Positions 1-10,799 of a DNA stretch of 64,000 nt are shown here, in pieces. The notes below the pieces were generated by a model. It did no database searches. It saw only the letters and a program-made list of their open reading frames with translations, and was not told where the DNA came from. The translations under genes were made by a program, and so were the position numbers. The stretch's first letter is position 1; every line of letters begins with the position of its first letter. The stretch comes from Prorocentrum cordatum. Its lineage: Eukaryota > Sar > Dinophyceae > Prorocentrales > Prorocentraceae. The stretch is taken from assembly GCA_963575745.1 (NCBI GenBank), contig CAUYUJ010004335.1, positions 857,356 through 921,355 on the forward strand. Reading direction: 5' to 3'.

Positions 1-720
1 CCCGAAGACGGCCCAAGGGGCCCCCAAGAGAGCCCCAAGGCAGCCGCGAGAGGCGTCCAAGATGGCCTCCGAAGGGGCCATACGGCGCAAGAGCGCCACA
101 AGACGGCGCAAGACGTCCCCAAGAGCCCCCAAGAGGCCGAGGGCCCCAAAGACGCACCAAGAGGCCCCCAAGAGGCTCCCAAGAGGCTCCCAAGAGCCTC
201 CCAGGAGGCCGGCCAGAAGCCCCGGGCCCCAAGACGGGCCAAGACGGCCCCAAGACGGCCCAAATTTGCCCAAGAGGGCCCATGAAGTCCCCAAGACGGC
301 CCAACAGGCCCCAAGAGGATCCCCAAGAACGCCTCCAGAGGCCAAAATTATTGATGCTCCGCTGGTTTTTGATTGAGTTTAGGGTTCTCCCCATTTTCGG
401 CTCTCAGAAGGCCATGCCAGCCCAAGCAGCCTCCAAGAGGCCCCCAAGGGGGCCCCAAGAAGGCCTAAGACGGCCACGAAATTGCAAAAAGAGGCCCCCA
501 AGACGGTCCAAGACGGCTCATGAGAACCCCAAGAGAGCCCCAAGGCGGCCGCGAGAGGCCTGCAAGATGGCCTCCGAGGAGGCCAACCGATGCAAGAGCG
601 CCCCAAAACGGCGCAAGACGTCCCCAAGAGCCCCCAAGAGGCCCAGAAGAGGCCCCAAAGAGGCCCCAAGAAGCCCCCAAGAGGCTTCCAAGAGGCCCCC
701 AAGAGGCTGCCACGAGGCCT
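1..720. repeat. CCAAGAGGC-type minisatellite, first copy
   Basis: Degenerate tandem array built on variants of CCAAGAGGCCCC, interrupted near 340-420 by a unique stretch (ATTATTGATGCTCCG, then TTTAGGG once). The same combination, an ATCATTGATT-like stretch next to CCAAGAGGC units, recurs at 38.1-38.4 kb and 63.77-64 kb, so this is one dispersed family. All frames stay open because the unit lacks stops, giving Pro/Arg-rich or Gly/Leu/Trp-rich translations that I do not regard as genes. Confidence 0.85.
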
Positions 721-1085
721 CATACAACTGGACTGTACGTGCTCCGGACGTGCACCCCGCGAAGCGAGAGGAATCTCAATGGGGACGCTGATGTGTGGAA
801 GGCGACCGCGCGGGGCGATGACTCAGGCGGGCGAGTCGGGTCGCGCGGCGGACCCCAGCGGGCGGCTCGAGCGGGTGTGCCCTTACTGGCGGGACGGGCG
901 AGTTGGTCGGGTCGGCCGTGTCATCAGAAGTACCCATCGCGTAGGACATCCACGCGCGCGGCCCTATCGTGTGTGAGAGCTCATGTCATTGCAAGTGCGC
1001 GCGCACAAGGAACGTGCCCCTGGCCAGGTGCGATCTGGTCTGTAGTGAGGTAAACGGCTATACTGCACATGGGCATGTGAGGTTT
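721..1085. other. Non-repetitive gap
   Basis: I see no gene, motif or clear repeat in this stretch. Confidence 0.4.
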
Positions 1086-1089
1086 GATA

Positions 1090-1185
1090 AGAGAGAGAGA
1101 GAGAGAGAGAGGGAAAGAGAAAGAACGAGTGAGAGAGAGAGGGAACTAGGGAGAGAGAGAGAGAGAGAGAAAGAGAAAGAGGAGG
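1090..1185. repeat. GA-rich simple repeat
   Basis: Imperfect GAGAGA tract with short interruptions. No coding signal. Confidence 0.9.
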
Positions 1186-1499
1186 GAGGAAGAAACGAGG
1201 GATGGGAGGGCTGGAGAAAGCATGGGGAAGTGAGAGAGGGAACCGACGGGGAAGGATGGAGGAACACATACTGGTACGTCTAGCTTCTAGCTGCCACACG
1301 GTCGGACCTAGTGATGCACCTGAGCAGGCACCAGGAGAGAAGATACCATATCCCCCTAGACTAGGCGAGCATGTCCGCATGCGTTTTTGTGTTAGCCCCC
1401 ATGCTTCCCAATCCTTATGTTCTGAATGCCTGTGGGGAAACCAGGATATGCGTATTACGAAGAAGATGAAGAGGAGGAGAAGGATCTGAGTAAACCGAA

Positions 1500-2580
1500 G
1501 ACGCACCAGCGATGCTGCAATACACCCTCCCGTCGTAAGTCCCCCCCTCACACACCCCTACAAGCTTCCGTTGTTTCTACAAAAAGCGGCCCCCTTGGAT
1601 GACTAAAAGGCCTGCCATTGTGGCGAGGGCCCCACGTTAAACAAACACTACGTTGCATGCTTCTGGTGCGTAACTCAGAACACGGAAAACTGTGGTCATA
1701 CAATTCAACGAGATGTCCAACGATATGCCTCTTCAGGACCGCACCCATCCGTGTAACTGTTGCACAGGTGTTATATGTTGGTCATGAGCTCCCCCAAAAA
1801 CCCAAGCAACAATCCCATGATGAAAACGATCCGCGCTGGACCCGCTCAGCGCTACATTCGTTGAAATGTCGGCTTATCAAATGGATGGAATTGCACGCGA
1901 AAGTTCCAATTTGAAAAAAGCACAGACCTCCAGTCTGCCACACGTCGCATTAAAATGAATTCGCGCGAAGCTACGACGAGAACCCCACGTTTTCTGAAAA
2001 CGGCCCATGCTCGATCTTTGAAAACTGTTGCTCGATGTTTCGACGAATGTTCGCGGCGCTAAAGCGACAGACCCAGATTGAAAAGGAACCGCCCTACATC
2101 CGTGAAGCGATTGCAATATGCTAGCACGATTGCGCATGCCGCTAAAGCGATAACTTCCGTTTGAAAACGGCAGCCCTTCCATCCGTGATACTGTGGCAAG
2201 CTTTCAAACGAGTCACCTTTTCGAAATTGCCCCTCTCCGTCCCTGAAGCTGTTGCAAGATTTGAAGGCGAATGTGAGCGACGCGATGGTGAGAACCACAT
2301 ATTGAAAATGGCACCCATGCATACGTGAAGCTGTTACAGCATGTTAGCACGAATGTGCGCGGCGCGAAAGCGAGAGCAACATTTTGAGCACGATCCGGCC
2401 GCCCATTCTCGACATTGCTGCAAACGTTTCAAAAGCACTTTGAGAAGGAACCCTCCTCCGACAGTCAAGCTGCTGCAAACTTGCCGTGAAACTGATGCAA
2501 GTGTGTCAGACGAAAGAGAGCGGCACGGTCCCACTTTGAGAAAGACGCGCCCTCCATTCAGGAAGCTGATCCAGATTTCA
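1500..2580 (-). repeat. Array of about 80-bp repeats, inverted relative to 49 kb
   Basis: Repeats with the core CGAATGTGCGCGGCGCGAAAG, GCGAGAG, TTTGAAAA and GAAGCTGTTGCAA. This is the reverse complement of the units at 49.2-49.7 kb (TTTTCAAA, GCTCTCGC, GCGCCGCGCACATTCG). The flank at 1506-1530 (GCGATGCTGCAATACACC) is the reverse complement of sequence near 48800, so the whole block is an inverted copy. Confidence 0.75.
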
Positions 2581-2908
2581 AGCTTCTATACAATAAAAGG
2601 TGAGGAAGTCTCCGACGAAGAGAGTGAAGACGGGGATGGGAGGATGGAAGGGATGATTAGGAGGGGCTGCTGAGGGGGAGTAGAGCAGGACGAGGAGGAG
2701 AGGAAGGGGAGAAGGAGGGGCAGGAGGAACAACAGGAGGACGAGGAGGAAGCGCAGACTTCCAGAAGGCGCCTCCAGGCTGCGCCTCGAGCAAGTTTTAT
2801 TGGAGATCCGTAGAGGAGAAGGAGAAGAAGGAGGAATGACGATGAAGACGAGGATAGCACGCAGAGGCAAAGGGCGGGTAATGGGAGGCAGAAGCACACG
2901 GGGAGGGG

Positions 2909-2995
2909 TCCCAGGAACTTGGGCGCGACGCCGCTGAGCGGGGCGGTGATGAGCGGCGACGCGCCGGCGTAGCAAACGCAGATCGCGACCGAGAG
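2909..2995 (-). CDS. Candidate exon 4 of unknown membrane protein
   Basis: Minus-strand frame reading LSVAICVCYAGASPL followed by ITAPLSGVAPKFLG. It is hydrophobic and protein-like, in contrast to the GAGGAGG-derived sequence on both sides. It is in line with three other candidate exons upstream (3170-3334, 3719-3889, 4454-4702), so I group them as one membrane-protein gene. Boundaries are approximate and no family is recognised. Confidence 0.25.
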
Positions 2996-3169
2996 GGGGG
3001 GCGAGGAGCGAGGAGGAGGGGATAAGCTAGTGGCAGAGGGGAGGAGCGAGGAGTTGAGGAAGGAGCGGGGGAGAAGTGGGAGAGGAGCGGGGAGCAGGAT
3101 TGGAGGGAGGGAGGGAGGAGGGGAGGACCGGCGCAAGAGCATGAGAGGAGGGGGGAGGAGAGGGGTGAC

Positions 3170-3334
3170 CCAGGTGATCCACGCGGCCCAATGGAGCCAG
3201 CTGCCTAAGCAGCCGCTGCAGGCGAACAGCGATATGAGGAGCACGGCCGCGAGCACCATGGGCTCCCGCTCCTGCAGCCACGCCCTCTTTGCCTCCGGGG
3301 CGCCGAAGAGGACAACGAGATCCGGGGAGCGCTC
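3170..3334 (-). CDS. Candidate exon 3 of unknown membrane protein, with a transmembrane helix
   Basis: The minus-strand frame reads SPDLVVLFGAPEAKRAW, then LQEREPM, then a clear hydrophobic helix (VLAAVLLISLFACSGCLGSW) ending HWAAWITW. An AG acceptor lies just before 3334 (GATCAG) and a GT donor (GGGTCACC) at 3169-3168. One membrane segment with a charged flank suggests an integral membrane protein. The next frame downstream collapses into the reverse complement of a GAGGAGG tract, as expected of an intron. Function unknown. Confidence 0.4.
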
Positions 3335-3718
3335 TGATCCCAACGGTGGGGAAGGGCGTCAATCGAGGGACGCCCGCCATCTGCCTGCACCGATCCTGGT
3401 CGAGCCCATCTTGGGCCCAGGATTGGTTCATGGGCAGATTTTGGGCCCAGGACGCATGCATACACCCCTTGCCTGCCAAGCCACGGGGTCGCATTCACCA
3501 ATCCTGGGGCTAAGATCAGTCTGGCTAAGATCGGTGCAATTGGATCGGTGGCCGAGTCCGGAAACCGTGAATCAAAACATGTTGATCTCGCTATACCTCC
3601 ACTTCCGCCAGCTTCCGCTGGCCTTCCGTCGAAGGCGAGACGCGCAGAAGGCCAAGCACTTTCTGGAACGCCCTTTGTGACGCCCTCCTGATCCGGGGTC
3701 TCGAGCCCAAACACAGAC

Positions 3719-3889
3719 CGTCGAGGCGCAGTCGGTCCTGCTTTTGCTGACCGGCCGGCTCCTGCCACGCGGCCAGCAGCGCGCCGTGCTCGACGAGACG
3801 GCCCAGAGACGCCCCGCCGTCCTGACTGTTGACTGTCTGCAGAACCTTGGCCAGCCGGTCGTCGTCGTCGTCGTCGTTGCACGCCTCCG
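3719..3889 (-). CDS. Candidate exon 2 of unknown membrane protein, acidic start
   Basis: The minus-strand frame reads AEACNDDDDDDRLAKVLQ, then TVNSQDGGASLGRLVEHG and ALLAAWQEPAGQQKQDRLRLDG. A TTTGTCAG acceptor precedes it and a GT donor (GACGGTCTGTG) follows at 3718-3717. The amphipathic, low-complexity-free sequence looks coding. The run of six Asp comes from a GTC repeat on the plus strand. I do not recognise the family. Confidence 0.4.
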
Positions 3890-3994
3890 CTGACAAAGAA
3901 CACACGTGTGTTTTGCTGATGAGGTGTATTTGGAAATTGTTGTTTAGTTGTATGTTCCGCTTGTTTTTGATTTTGTGTGTGTCGTGTGTTACGT

Positions 3995-4060
3995 TTTCGC
4001 CTCCTCCTCCTCCTCCTCCCCCTCCTCCTCCTCCTTCTTCTCCTCCTCCTTGTTGGCCAA
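3995..4060. repeat. CCT triplet tract
   Basis: (CCT)n with interruptions, in what is probably an intron of the minus-strand gene. As a minus-strand GAGGAG tract it is one of about ten in the window. Confidence 0.9.
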
Positions 4061-4374
4061 TGTCAATACATTCGAGCCGCCTGCGCAGAGGTAGGTCTGC
4101 CTTGCGCCAGCATCATACTTTGATCTGCCGGCCCCCCGCGAGTGTGCAAGGAACCTCGGGGCAAGAGGAGGAGGAGGAGGAAGAGAAGAGGGGAGGACAA
4201 GGGGCTTGGACATACCTTTGCTCATCTGCCCCTGACCCCTTCTCTCACCTGCTTCCCTGCTCCGATCCATCCCCCCTACACCAGTGAGGGGATAGAGAAG
4301 CAGGGGAGAGGCAAGCAGCGGGAGGCAGGTGGAGAGGGGGCATCCTGCGGCGCGGGATCCAGCGAGGACGACGA

Positions 4375-4391
4375 CGACGGCGACGCGGCGG

Positions 4392-4423
<32 letters not shown>

Positions 4424-4445
4424 ATGACGGCGGCGACGCGGCGCC
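4375..4445. repeat. GAC/GGC triplet tract
   Basis: Imperfect GACGACGGCGAC repeat directly downstream (minus sense) of the 4454-4702 exon candidate. Probably intronic. Confidence 0.7.
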
Positions 4446-4453
4446 CTGCGCTT

Positions 4454-4702
4454 CCTGGCCGCACGTCTCGCCGAGGGCGGCGCGCTGCGGTACCACTCCA
4501 CCAGCTCGGGGCCGCCCTGCGGCAGCGCCTCCCGGCGGGCGTCCACGCGCGCCAGCGCCAGCGAGAGCGCCTCCTCGCCGGAGCGGCGCCAGGCGGCGCC
4601 GCTCGGCCCGCCGAGGCCGCCGTGGGCGGCCGCCGAGTCGTTGGCCCGGAGGGCCCGCTGGGCCTGCCGGCGGGGCGCCGAGACGAGACGAGACGAGACG
4701 GC
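4454..4702 (-). CDS. Candidate exon 1 of unknown membrane protein
   Basis: The minus-strand frame reads RPVSAVSSRLVSAPRRQAQR, then ALRANDSAAAHGG, SGAAWRRSGEEALSLALARV, DARREALPQGGPELVEWYRS and APPSARRAARK. It has helical character with regular charge spacing, unlike the flanking repeats. The CGAGAC repeat near 4680-4700 and a poly-C run near 4733-4750 mark the upstream limit. The 5' part of the gene must lie further upstream and is not visible. Confidence 0.35.
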
Positions 4703-4719
4703 GGAGACGGGACGCGTAG

Positions 4720-5395
4720 CCCTCGGCCGGATCCCCCCCCCCCCCCCCGCCCCGCCCTTCACGACGACGGCCGACGGCGTCGCTGCTGGGGGAGGGGGGG
4801 GGGCGGCGAAAAGAGCGCATGAGGTCTCCGACGATATGATTATTGTCAACAGGTGGCTTCCTCTCGAGTTCGGCATCGTGGGGTAACTACCCATCACAGC
4901 GTACTCCCCTTCCTCCCCCCGAAAAGAACTCAGAGCATGTCGTTATGTTTTTCAGAAGAGCCAAATCGCTTACCGCGACATTTAAGGCACTGAGGTAACG
5001 AATCGGACACCGCTACTAGAGCGACAATGCAATACAATCGTCGCCATCCACAACGTCTTTGTCCGCGCGATCGGGCTGGGACCAGCAAGCATGGATCCGG
5101 GACGCAAAACTACCACCAGGGAGGTCTGTGCATGAACCTTGGTGACCACGTTTCGCAACCCAGCCCTGGGCAACGAATTTGTTTCGGTAGCTTCTTGGGT
5201 CCTTGCCCCATTGTGCCTCCCTCCAATCACCAAATGCAAGGTCCGTCGATACAAGGTGGAGGAGGAGGACCAAAAGCAGCAGGGGGAAGGAAGGTAAGGA
5301 GGCGAGAGAAGAAGGGAGAGGAGGAGAGGGCCCAGCGTCTCAGGGGAGGGGGGGGGAACGGGAGAAGGACGACTATGAACATATGTGTAAATACA
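4720..5395. other. Non-repetitive gap
   Basis: A poly-C run near 4733-4750, then roughly 600 bases with no coding signal that I trust, passing into a G-rich stretch (5280-5370). No recognised element. Confidence 0.4.
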
Positions 5396-6010
5396 CAAAC
5401 GTAGATGTACATACATATCTACATACATATATAATACATGCTACATGTTGTAATCATGTGCGTACATATCCATACACATACATATATATATATATATATA
5501 TATGTGTGCATACATGCATGCATACAAACGTACATACGCACAAACACACCTACATACATACATACATACATACATACATACATACATACATACATACATG
5601 CATGCATGCATGCATACATACATACATACACATACACATACATACATACATACATACATACATACATACATACATACATACATACATACATACATACATA
5701 CATACATACATACATACACACATACACACATACACACATACATACATACATATATACATGCATGCATGCATGCATGCATACATACCTACATACATACATA
5801 CAGCCATACAAACATACATATATACATACACACATACATATATACATACATACATGCATCCATACCTACATCCACCCATCCATCCATTCATCCATCCATA
5901 CATACATACATACACATACATACGTACATACATACATATATACATACATACATACATGCATGCATACATACATACATACATACGTACGTGTATACATACG
6001 TGAATGCGAT
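5396..6010. repeat. Long CATA tetranucleotide microsatellite
   Basis: About 600 bp of (CATA)n with blocks of CATG, (TA)n and CCAT. Open in several frames (Tyr-Ile-His or Met-Tyr-Val-Cys repeats) only because the unit has no stop in those frames. Confidence 0.97.
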
Positions 6011-6099
6011 ACAGACCAGCATGTGTGTATATATAGTAAAACGACGCGCGTTACGAGCGCTTAGTCAACCCCGATGCGCTCATCCGCATCCTTCGTCCA

Positions 6100-6360
6100 C
6101 TCCCATGGCGGGAGGGGGGGGGAAGGAGGGAAGAACGGAAACAAGCAAGCAGGAAAGGCAAACAGGGAGGGAACGGGAACTGGAGCGAGGGATGGACCAG
6201 AGGATGGGTAGGGATTCCTCCTCCTCCCTTGTCTTCCGCCTCCTCATGTGTTTGTCCTCCTCCTCCTCCTCTTTCTCCTGCTCTTCCGCGTTATCGTCAT
6301 CTTCGTCCTCTGCCTCCGCGCCCCTCCTCCCCTCCTCGTCGTCCTCTTCCTCTTTCGTCG
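6100..6360. other. G-rich then CTCCTC-rich low-complexity DNA
   Basis: GGGAGGGA-type sequence passing into a CTCCTC/TCGTC stretch. No convincing gene. Confidence 0.5.
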
Positions 6361-6539
6361 ACTGGCGGTGATAACTAGGTTCCTGAAAGGCTCTCCAAGA
6401 ACATGATGGTTCTGAGAGCATGAAGGTGTGGGCCGTGTTGGGGGTTACCTGGGATGCCTCTGGACTCGTCTTCGGATGATCAGGTAAGGCAGGAAGGATG
6501 GAGAGCACAGCGGCGGAGTAGGGGTTACGACTCTACCTC

Positions 6540-6930
6540 TGTTGGGCCTCTCTGGGATCTGGGACGTCTCCTGCGCCGTCTCCGAATGGAGTTAAGCGCA
6601 GGCGCGCGACGACGGCAACATATGCGAACAAAGCCAGCGGAGAACCAATGAATTCTGCAAATTGGGGCTCTCTCAGAAACCAGTTTGAAACCCTTTTGGG
6701 GCGGGTTGAGCGCCTCTTGGGCCGTCTCGAAGCCATGGTAGGCCCTGCGGCCGCTATGGCGCCCTGTGGGCTCCCTCGAGGGCCCTCGTGGCGTGTCCAC
6801 ACTCACTTGGGTGGCTATCTCAGGGCCTCTTGAACTATCTGGTTGGCGTCTTCGGCCGTGTTGGCGCCCACGTGGGCTGTGTTGGGGCTGCTGTGGGCGC
6901 CTCTTGTGCCGTCTCTGGGCGTCTGGCAGC
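6540..6930. repeat. Diverged CCAAGAGGC family, inverted
   Basis: Repeated GCCTCTTGGGCCGTCTC and related words are reverse complements of the CCAAGAGGC units at 1-720. Strongly diverged. Confidence 0.5.
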
Positions 6931-6964
6931 GGAGCAGGCGACAACAGGAATGGGGCAAAATATG

Positions 6965-7325
6965 TAAATTCAATGACGTCTGCCTATGGGGTATGTCTAC
7001 ATATGTTATAAACATGTACACACATGCTTTCAGATGTTTCTATATGTATGTATGTATACACACGTCTGTCGCTGCACTTATACAGGTGTCAACCAAGTGG
7101 TGCAGTCATACATACATGTATATACACACATATGTCAGATAGCGTGTATGTGTTTACACATCTATACATACACATATACACATGTATTTCGATGCCTGCA
7201 GACACACTTATACATATATGTATATATAATGGTCGACATGTGTATACATGTATGTTTATTTGCCTACCGATCTATCCGTCTACCAGTATACACATACATG
7301 TATATCTATAGTGTATATATAAGAC
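6965..7325. repeat. TACATGTATATACAC-rich region
   Basis: Locally AT-rich stretch of alternating TA/CA/TG words (ACATATGT, ACATGTATAT). An imperfect microsatellite of alternating purine and pyrimidine, with no gene. Confidence 0.6.
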
Positions 7326-7739
7326 TGCATTGGCGCTTCACGCCATGCACCTTGGTCCTTGGGGCTTTGCATCTGTTGGTCGTTCGCGTCATCCCTAGTG
7401 GCCTTGGAAATTTGGCCCCTTCCCTGCGGTGGTCTTCAGAAGTCTTCGGTCCCCGGCCCGTCCCTGGCCTCTGGGGGCTCCCGAAAGGCGCCTGGTGGAG
7501 GGCGAAGGATAGGAGGGAGGGAATCTCGGAGAGCGAGGGAAGGAAGCAGATGTGGGGGAGGGCGAGTGGTGGAGCGGCAAAAAGAGGAGGGCGCCGTCAG
7601 GGGACGGCGAAGAATGATGCAGCGGGTTGCAGCGGGTCGCAACGGGGCACGCGAACGCAAGTAATTCTTAGGGAATGCACCCAATCCCGGGTTCGCAACA
7701 GATTTCCAGGATTTGTGGTTGCGAGCCTGGGATTCGGGT

Positions 7740-7960
7740 CAATTTGGTGGAAAACGGCGTGTGGGCCTTTTTGGAGCCTTGGTGGGCCGGCCGGCTTGGG
7801 GCCGTCTCGAGCCGTATTGGGGCCATCTTGGGCCGTGTTGGGGAGCCTGGGCCCTCTAGGGACCTTACGGGGACTACGTAGGCCCTCCTGTTGGCCTCCC
7901 ATGGCCTTTTGGGGGGCCTCCCATGGCCTTCTTGGGCTTCTCTTGGAAGCCTTGTTTTTC
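7740..7960. repeat. Diverged CCAAGAGGC family, inverted
   Basis: TTGGGGCCGTCTCGAGCCG, TTGGGCCGTGTTGGGG and CCCATGGCCTTTTGGGGGG resemble the reverse complement of the 1-720 array. Confidence 0.5.
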
Positions 7961-8224
7961 TGTTTCGCAGAAGAACTGACCGCCTCGTCGTCAGGTGCCG
8001 TATATCACCACAGCGGATCTGCGCCACAGCGTGAGACAGAGGATTGAACGTTGGCCGCCGAGCAGCAGAGTTCTCGAGCCAATGCATGGTTATACGTCGG
8101 CAAGCAGTGAAGCGATGAGGAGCCAGGGCAAGGAAAAGTAACGAGTCCCGCGAGGCAAAGCCTGAGGCCTAAACTAAACTGCGTGGGCCACACAACCAGC
8201 CTGAGAAGGAGTAGAAGGGAGGAG

Positions 8225-8485
8225 AGGAGCAGGAGGAGGAGGAGGAGGACGAGGAGGAGGAGGAGGAGAAGCGCCAGCGCCCAAAGAGGGGAGGGAAAAC
8301 GCGGCGAGGCAACCGCGCACTGTGCATGCACCCCCACTGACGGCACGGTCAGTGGTACCTCACACAGACACGGAGCAACGAACAGCGTAAAGGGGAGAGA
8401 GGACAGAGATAGATAGAGAGAGAGAGACAGACACAGAGAAAAAGAGAGAGAGAGAGAAAGAGAGACAGAGAGAGAGAGAGAGGAA
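8225..8485. repeat. GGAGGA tract followed by GA tract
   Basis: (GGA)n at about 8228-8272, then a GAGAGACAGA simple repeat at about 8395-8482. Confidence 0.85.
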
Positions 8486-8625
8486 TAAAAAAAACACAGC
8501 AACAGCACAACCCTGGAAATGCAGGGCCCGTCACGCAGAAGTCAGACGTCGATGCGCGGCGGTATCGCGCCGCGCCTGAGCCCGCCTGGGCGGGCGGGCG
8601 GGAAAGCGCAGCGCGGTGGCTGGAG

Positions 8626-8752
8626 TGGGTCAAAGTCCGCCATGCGGACCCTCCCTCTGAGGCCTTCGGTGGAGCTGCGTATGGGGCCAAGAACCGTGCG
8701 AGGGGTGCGCCGAACTGGGTCTGAGTCCACCATGCGGACCCTCCCACAACAA
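8626..8752. repeat. Short direct duplication
   Basis: The word GTCCGCCATGCGGACCCTCCC near 8635 recurs at about 8727 as GTCCACCATGCGGACCCTCCC, both preceded by a GGGTC-like word. Each contains a small inverted repeat (GTCC...GGAC). Confidence 0.7.
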
Positions 8753-8773
8753 TTGTGTTGCAACACTTTCGTT

Positions 8774-8775
<2 letters not shown>

Positions 8776-8804
<29 letters not shown>

Positions 8805-8806
8805 CG
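8776..8806. repeat. AT dinucleotide microsatellite
   Basis: (TA)n of about 28 bp, followed near 8828-8862 by a second ATATA/GAGA/CACA stretch. Confidence 0.95.
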
Positions 8807-9004
8807 TTCTCCGGTAGGAATGGGATATATATAGAGAGAGAGATATAGATATATACACACACACCTGGAGGGGGGACGGTGACAGGTCGGGGCGGCTCAA
8901 ACAATGAGACTTCATCTATGAATTCTCATTCCGATTTGTTGGGGGCACCTCCAGCTGCACTCGACCGGACGCTCCTGAGGTGCAACTCGATCTGGTCACC
9001 GCTC

Positions 9005-10523
9005 CTACTGCTTCTGGCATGAGTTGCGCGAAAGAGCTTTGGTCTGCTTCTCGAACGAATCCTTCCAGTCCATCCTGACAATCTGGTGGTCTAGCTCGCA
9101 GATCTGCTTGACATGTATAGTATCATTATCTGACAAATTTGGGCGGAGGTGCACGATGCGGGCTCCAAGCGCAGCTCGGAAATTGGCATCCATTTTGAGT
9201 GCGTATTTCTTCATCAGCTCCATGTCCAAACACTTCTTCGGCATGGTGCGGTGCTTGACCATCGTATCAACCTTGTATGTGAGCTCGTGCCTCGGAGGCG
9301 CCTCCAATTTGCAGTGGTGGTGCTCACGCATGGATTCCCCGAGTAAGTTCCACATTTGGCAATGCACAGTCTGGTCGGAAGTCAATCCTGGCCCGAGGTG
9401 GACTTGTTCGAGCGGCTCCTCCAAGGTCGGTAAACCAACGGCAGACAGCAGCATATTCACAATGTCGCCGTCGTTCTGTGCCCCCAGAAAATCTAATGCG
9501 AAAACGCTGTCACGGCCAAATGCTTGAATCTATTTGCTGGTGACATGCCCACACCAATCTGTGCATTTTTTCCTGATCGGGTACGCTTCTCCCAGTGCTC
9601 GGCGAACGATGCGCCGATTGCGGGGGGGTTGTGTTGGGCGAGGTGCTGCTTGTACTGAGACTAGATCCGACTGGGGAATGGTCGGTGAGTGAGCATCACC
9701 TTGTTAAACTTCGGAAATAAAGATTTCAGCCACGATGATAGCTTTGGACCCATGAGAGAAAGCGCCTTGGAGCTGACGATCACATGCTGGCCTTTAGCCA
9801 CTGCCTCGCTGAGCTTATCCTTGAAGGCTGTCATTGCAGTATCGTCTGGATTTGGACGCGCAAGGAAATGATGCGTTGGTTCTTGACGTCTCTCCACCGG
9901 CGGCACGTAGTACATCATACTAATTCCGAGGAGTTTGTCCCAGTACGCCTACAGGACCCTTTGGACGTACGTCGCCCCCGTCTTGGGCGGCCCGATGTGG
10001 ATCAGACAGAACGGTCGGCCTTTTTCAGGGGTCCCGCTGTGCGCCTGGTGACCGATGGACTGGTAAACGCCTGGTCTGGGTCCCAGACCAGGGCTCGGGA
10101 CTGCGGATGAACTGTTGGACTCAGTCCAGGACTCACCCTCAGAACGCCAACTGCACGGCTCTCAGCATCCTCGCCAGGCTCGCTGTTCTCTGCGGACCCC
10201 AGAGACTCCTCCGCTTCAATCTCCTGAAGGGTACTTTCTGATGACGTCGACTGCTCTGATTCCGCAGGTGGCTTCCCCAACTCGCCCAGGCCCCATCCCC
10301 CGCAGCCTCGCAGGGCATCCGCCAGCGGCCAAGAAAGTGCAACCATGGTCACGTCACGATAATGATACAAAGCGTGGGAAATTCGAAAAACAATCCAAGT
10401 CTTCTTGGCAGAGTCAGGAGAGTCTTCGACATGCTGGTCAGATTCGCGCCCGCCTGCTGTCAGCAGGTCTAATTATTGCGCCTTCTCACCTGAAGGAAGC
10501 GAGGCTTCCTTGCGCCAGAACGG
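9005..10523 (-). pseudogene. Retroposed sulfotransferase-like pseudogene
   Basis: The minus strand encodes a degraded protein like a membrane-anchored (type II) sulfotransferase, the class that moves sulfate from PAPS to glycans in the Golgi. Just after the relict spliced leader, a possible Met start reads MSKTLLTLPRRLGLFFEF with a hydrophobic stretch (anchor), then an acidic linker. Near 10010-9962 is FCLIHIGPPKTGATYVQ; PKTGxTxxQ is the family's 5'-phosphosulfate-binding loop. Later blocks read GQHVIVSSKALSLMGPKLSS, FNKVMLTHRPF, GEAYPIRKKCTDW, VFALDFLGAQNDGD and a C-terminal part ending at 9005. It is broken by a TAG at 9949-9951, a stop near 9690 and frameshifts near 10345 and 9680-9540, so it is not functional as read. 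No intron or poly-A tail is evident. The reading as a reverse-transcribed trans-spliced mRNA rests on the leader next to it. Confidence 0.7.
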
Positions 10524-10544
10524 CTTGAGCTAAAATGGCTACGG
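10524..10544 (-). other. Relict dinoflagellate spliced-leader sequence
   Basis: The minus strand reads CCGTAGCCATTTTAGC then TCAAG. This equals the 22-nt dinoflagellate spliced leader (DCCGTAGCCATTTTGGCTCAAG as established in the literature) with one substitution, A for the second G of TTTTGG, and with T at the variable first base. It lies about 100 bp upstream of the first plausible Met of the sulfotransferase-like pseudogene and in the same orientation. A genomic leader joined to a coding region is the accepted mark of an mRNA that was reverse-transcribed and reinserted. Confidence 0.85.
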
Positions 10545-10799
10545 ACTTCTCTTGGAGGCCTTGTGAAGCCCTGTTGTGCCCCTTGGTCCCATGGAGCCCT
10601 CGGGGGTCCCCACTCTGTCTCCCTCTTCGGCTCCGCTCGCGACCTCCGTAGCCTTTGGCTTAGAGATGTGCTCTCACCGTGCGCCGTGTCACTGTATCAA
10701 AGATCCCCCTCTCGCCAACCTCCTCCGAGTATGCCGCCCGACATTGCGACTGTGGTAGCGGAGCGTTACATGGTGGAGAGTCGAGGGGCCAGGCAACAG

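Noticed and set aside
375-390. TTTAGGG word as possible plant-type telomere repeat
   Set aside because: Only single copies occur (near 378, 37888 and 63633), inside a dispersed repeat family; no tandem array.
5396-6010. Long open frames of His/Tyr/Ile or Met/Cys/Val repeats as proteins
   Set aside because: They are translations of the CATA microsatellite and appear on both strands.
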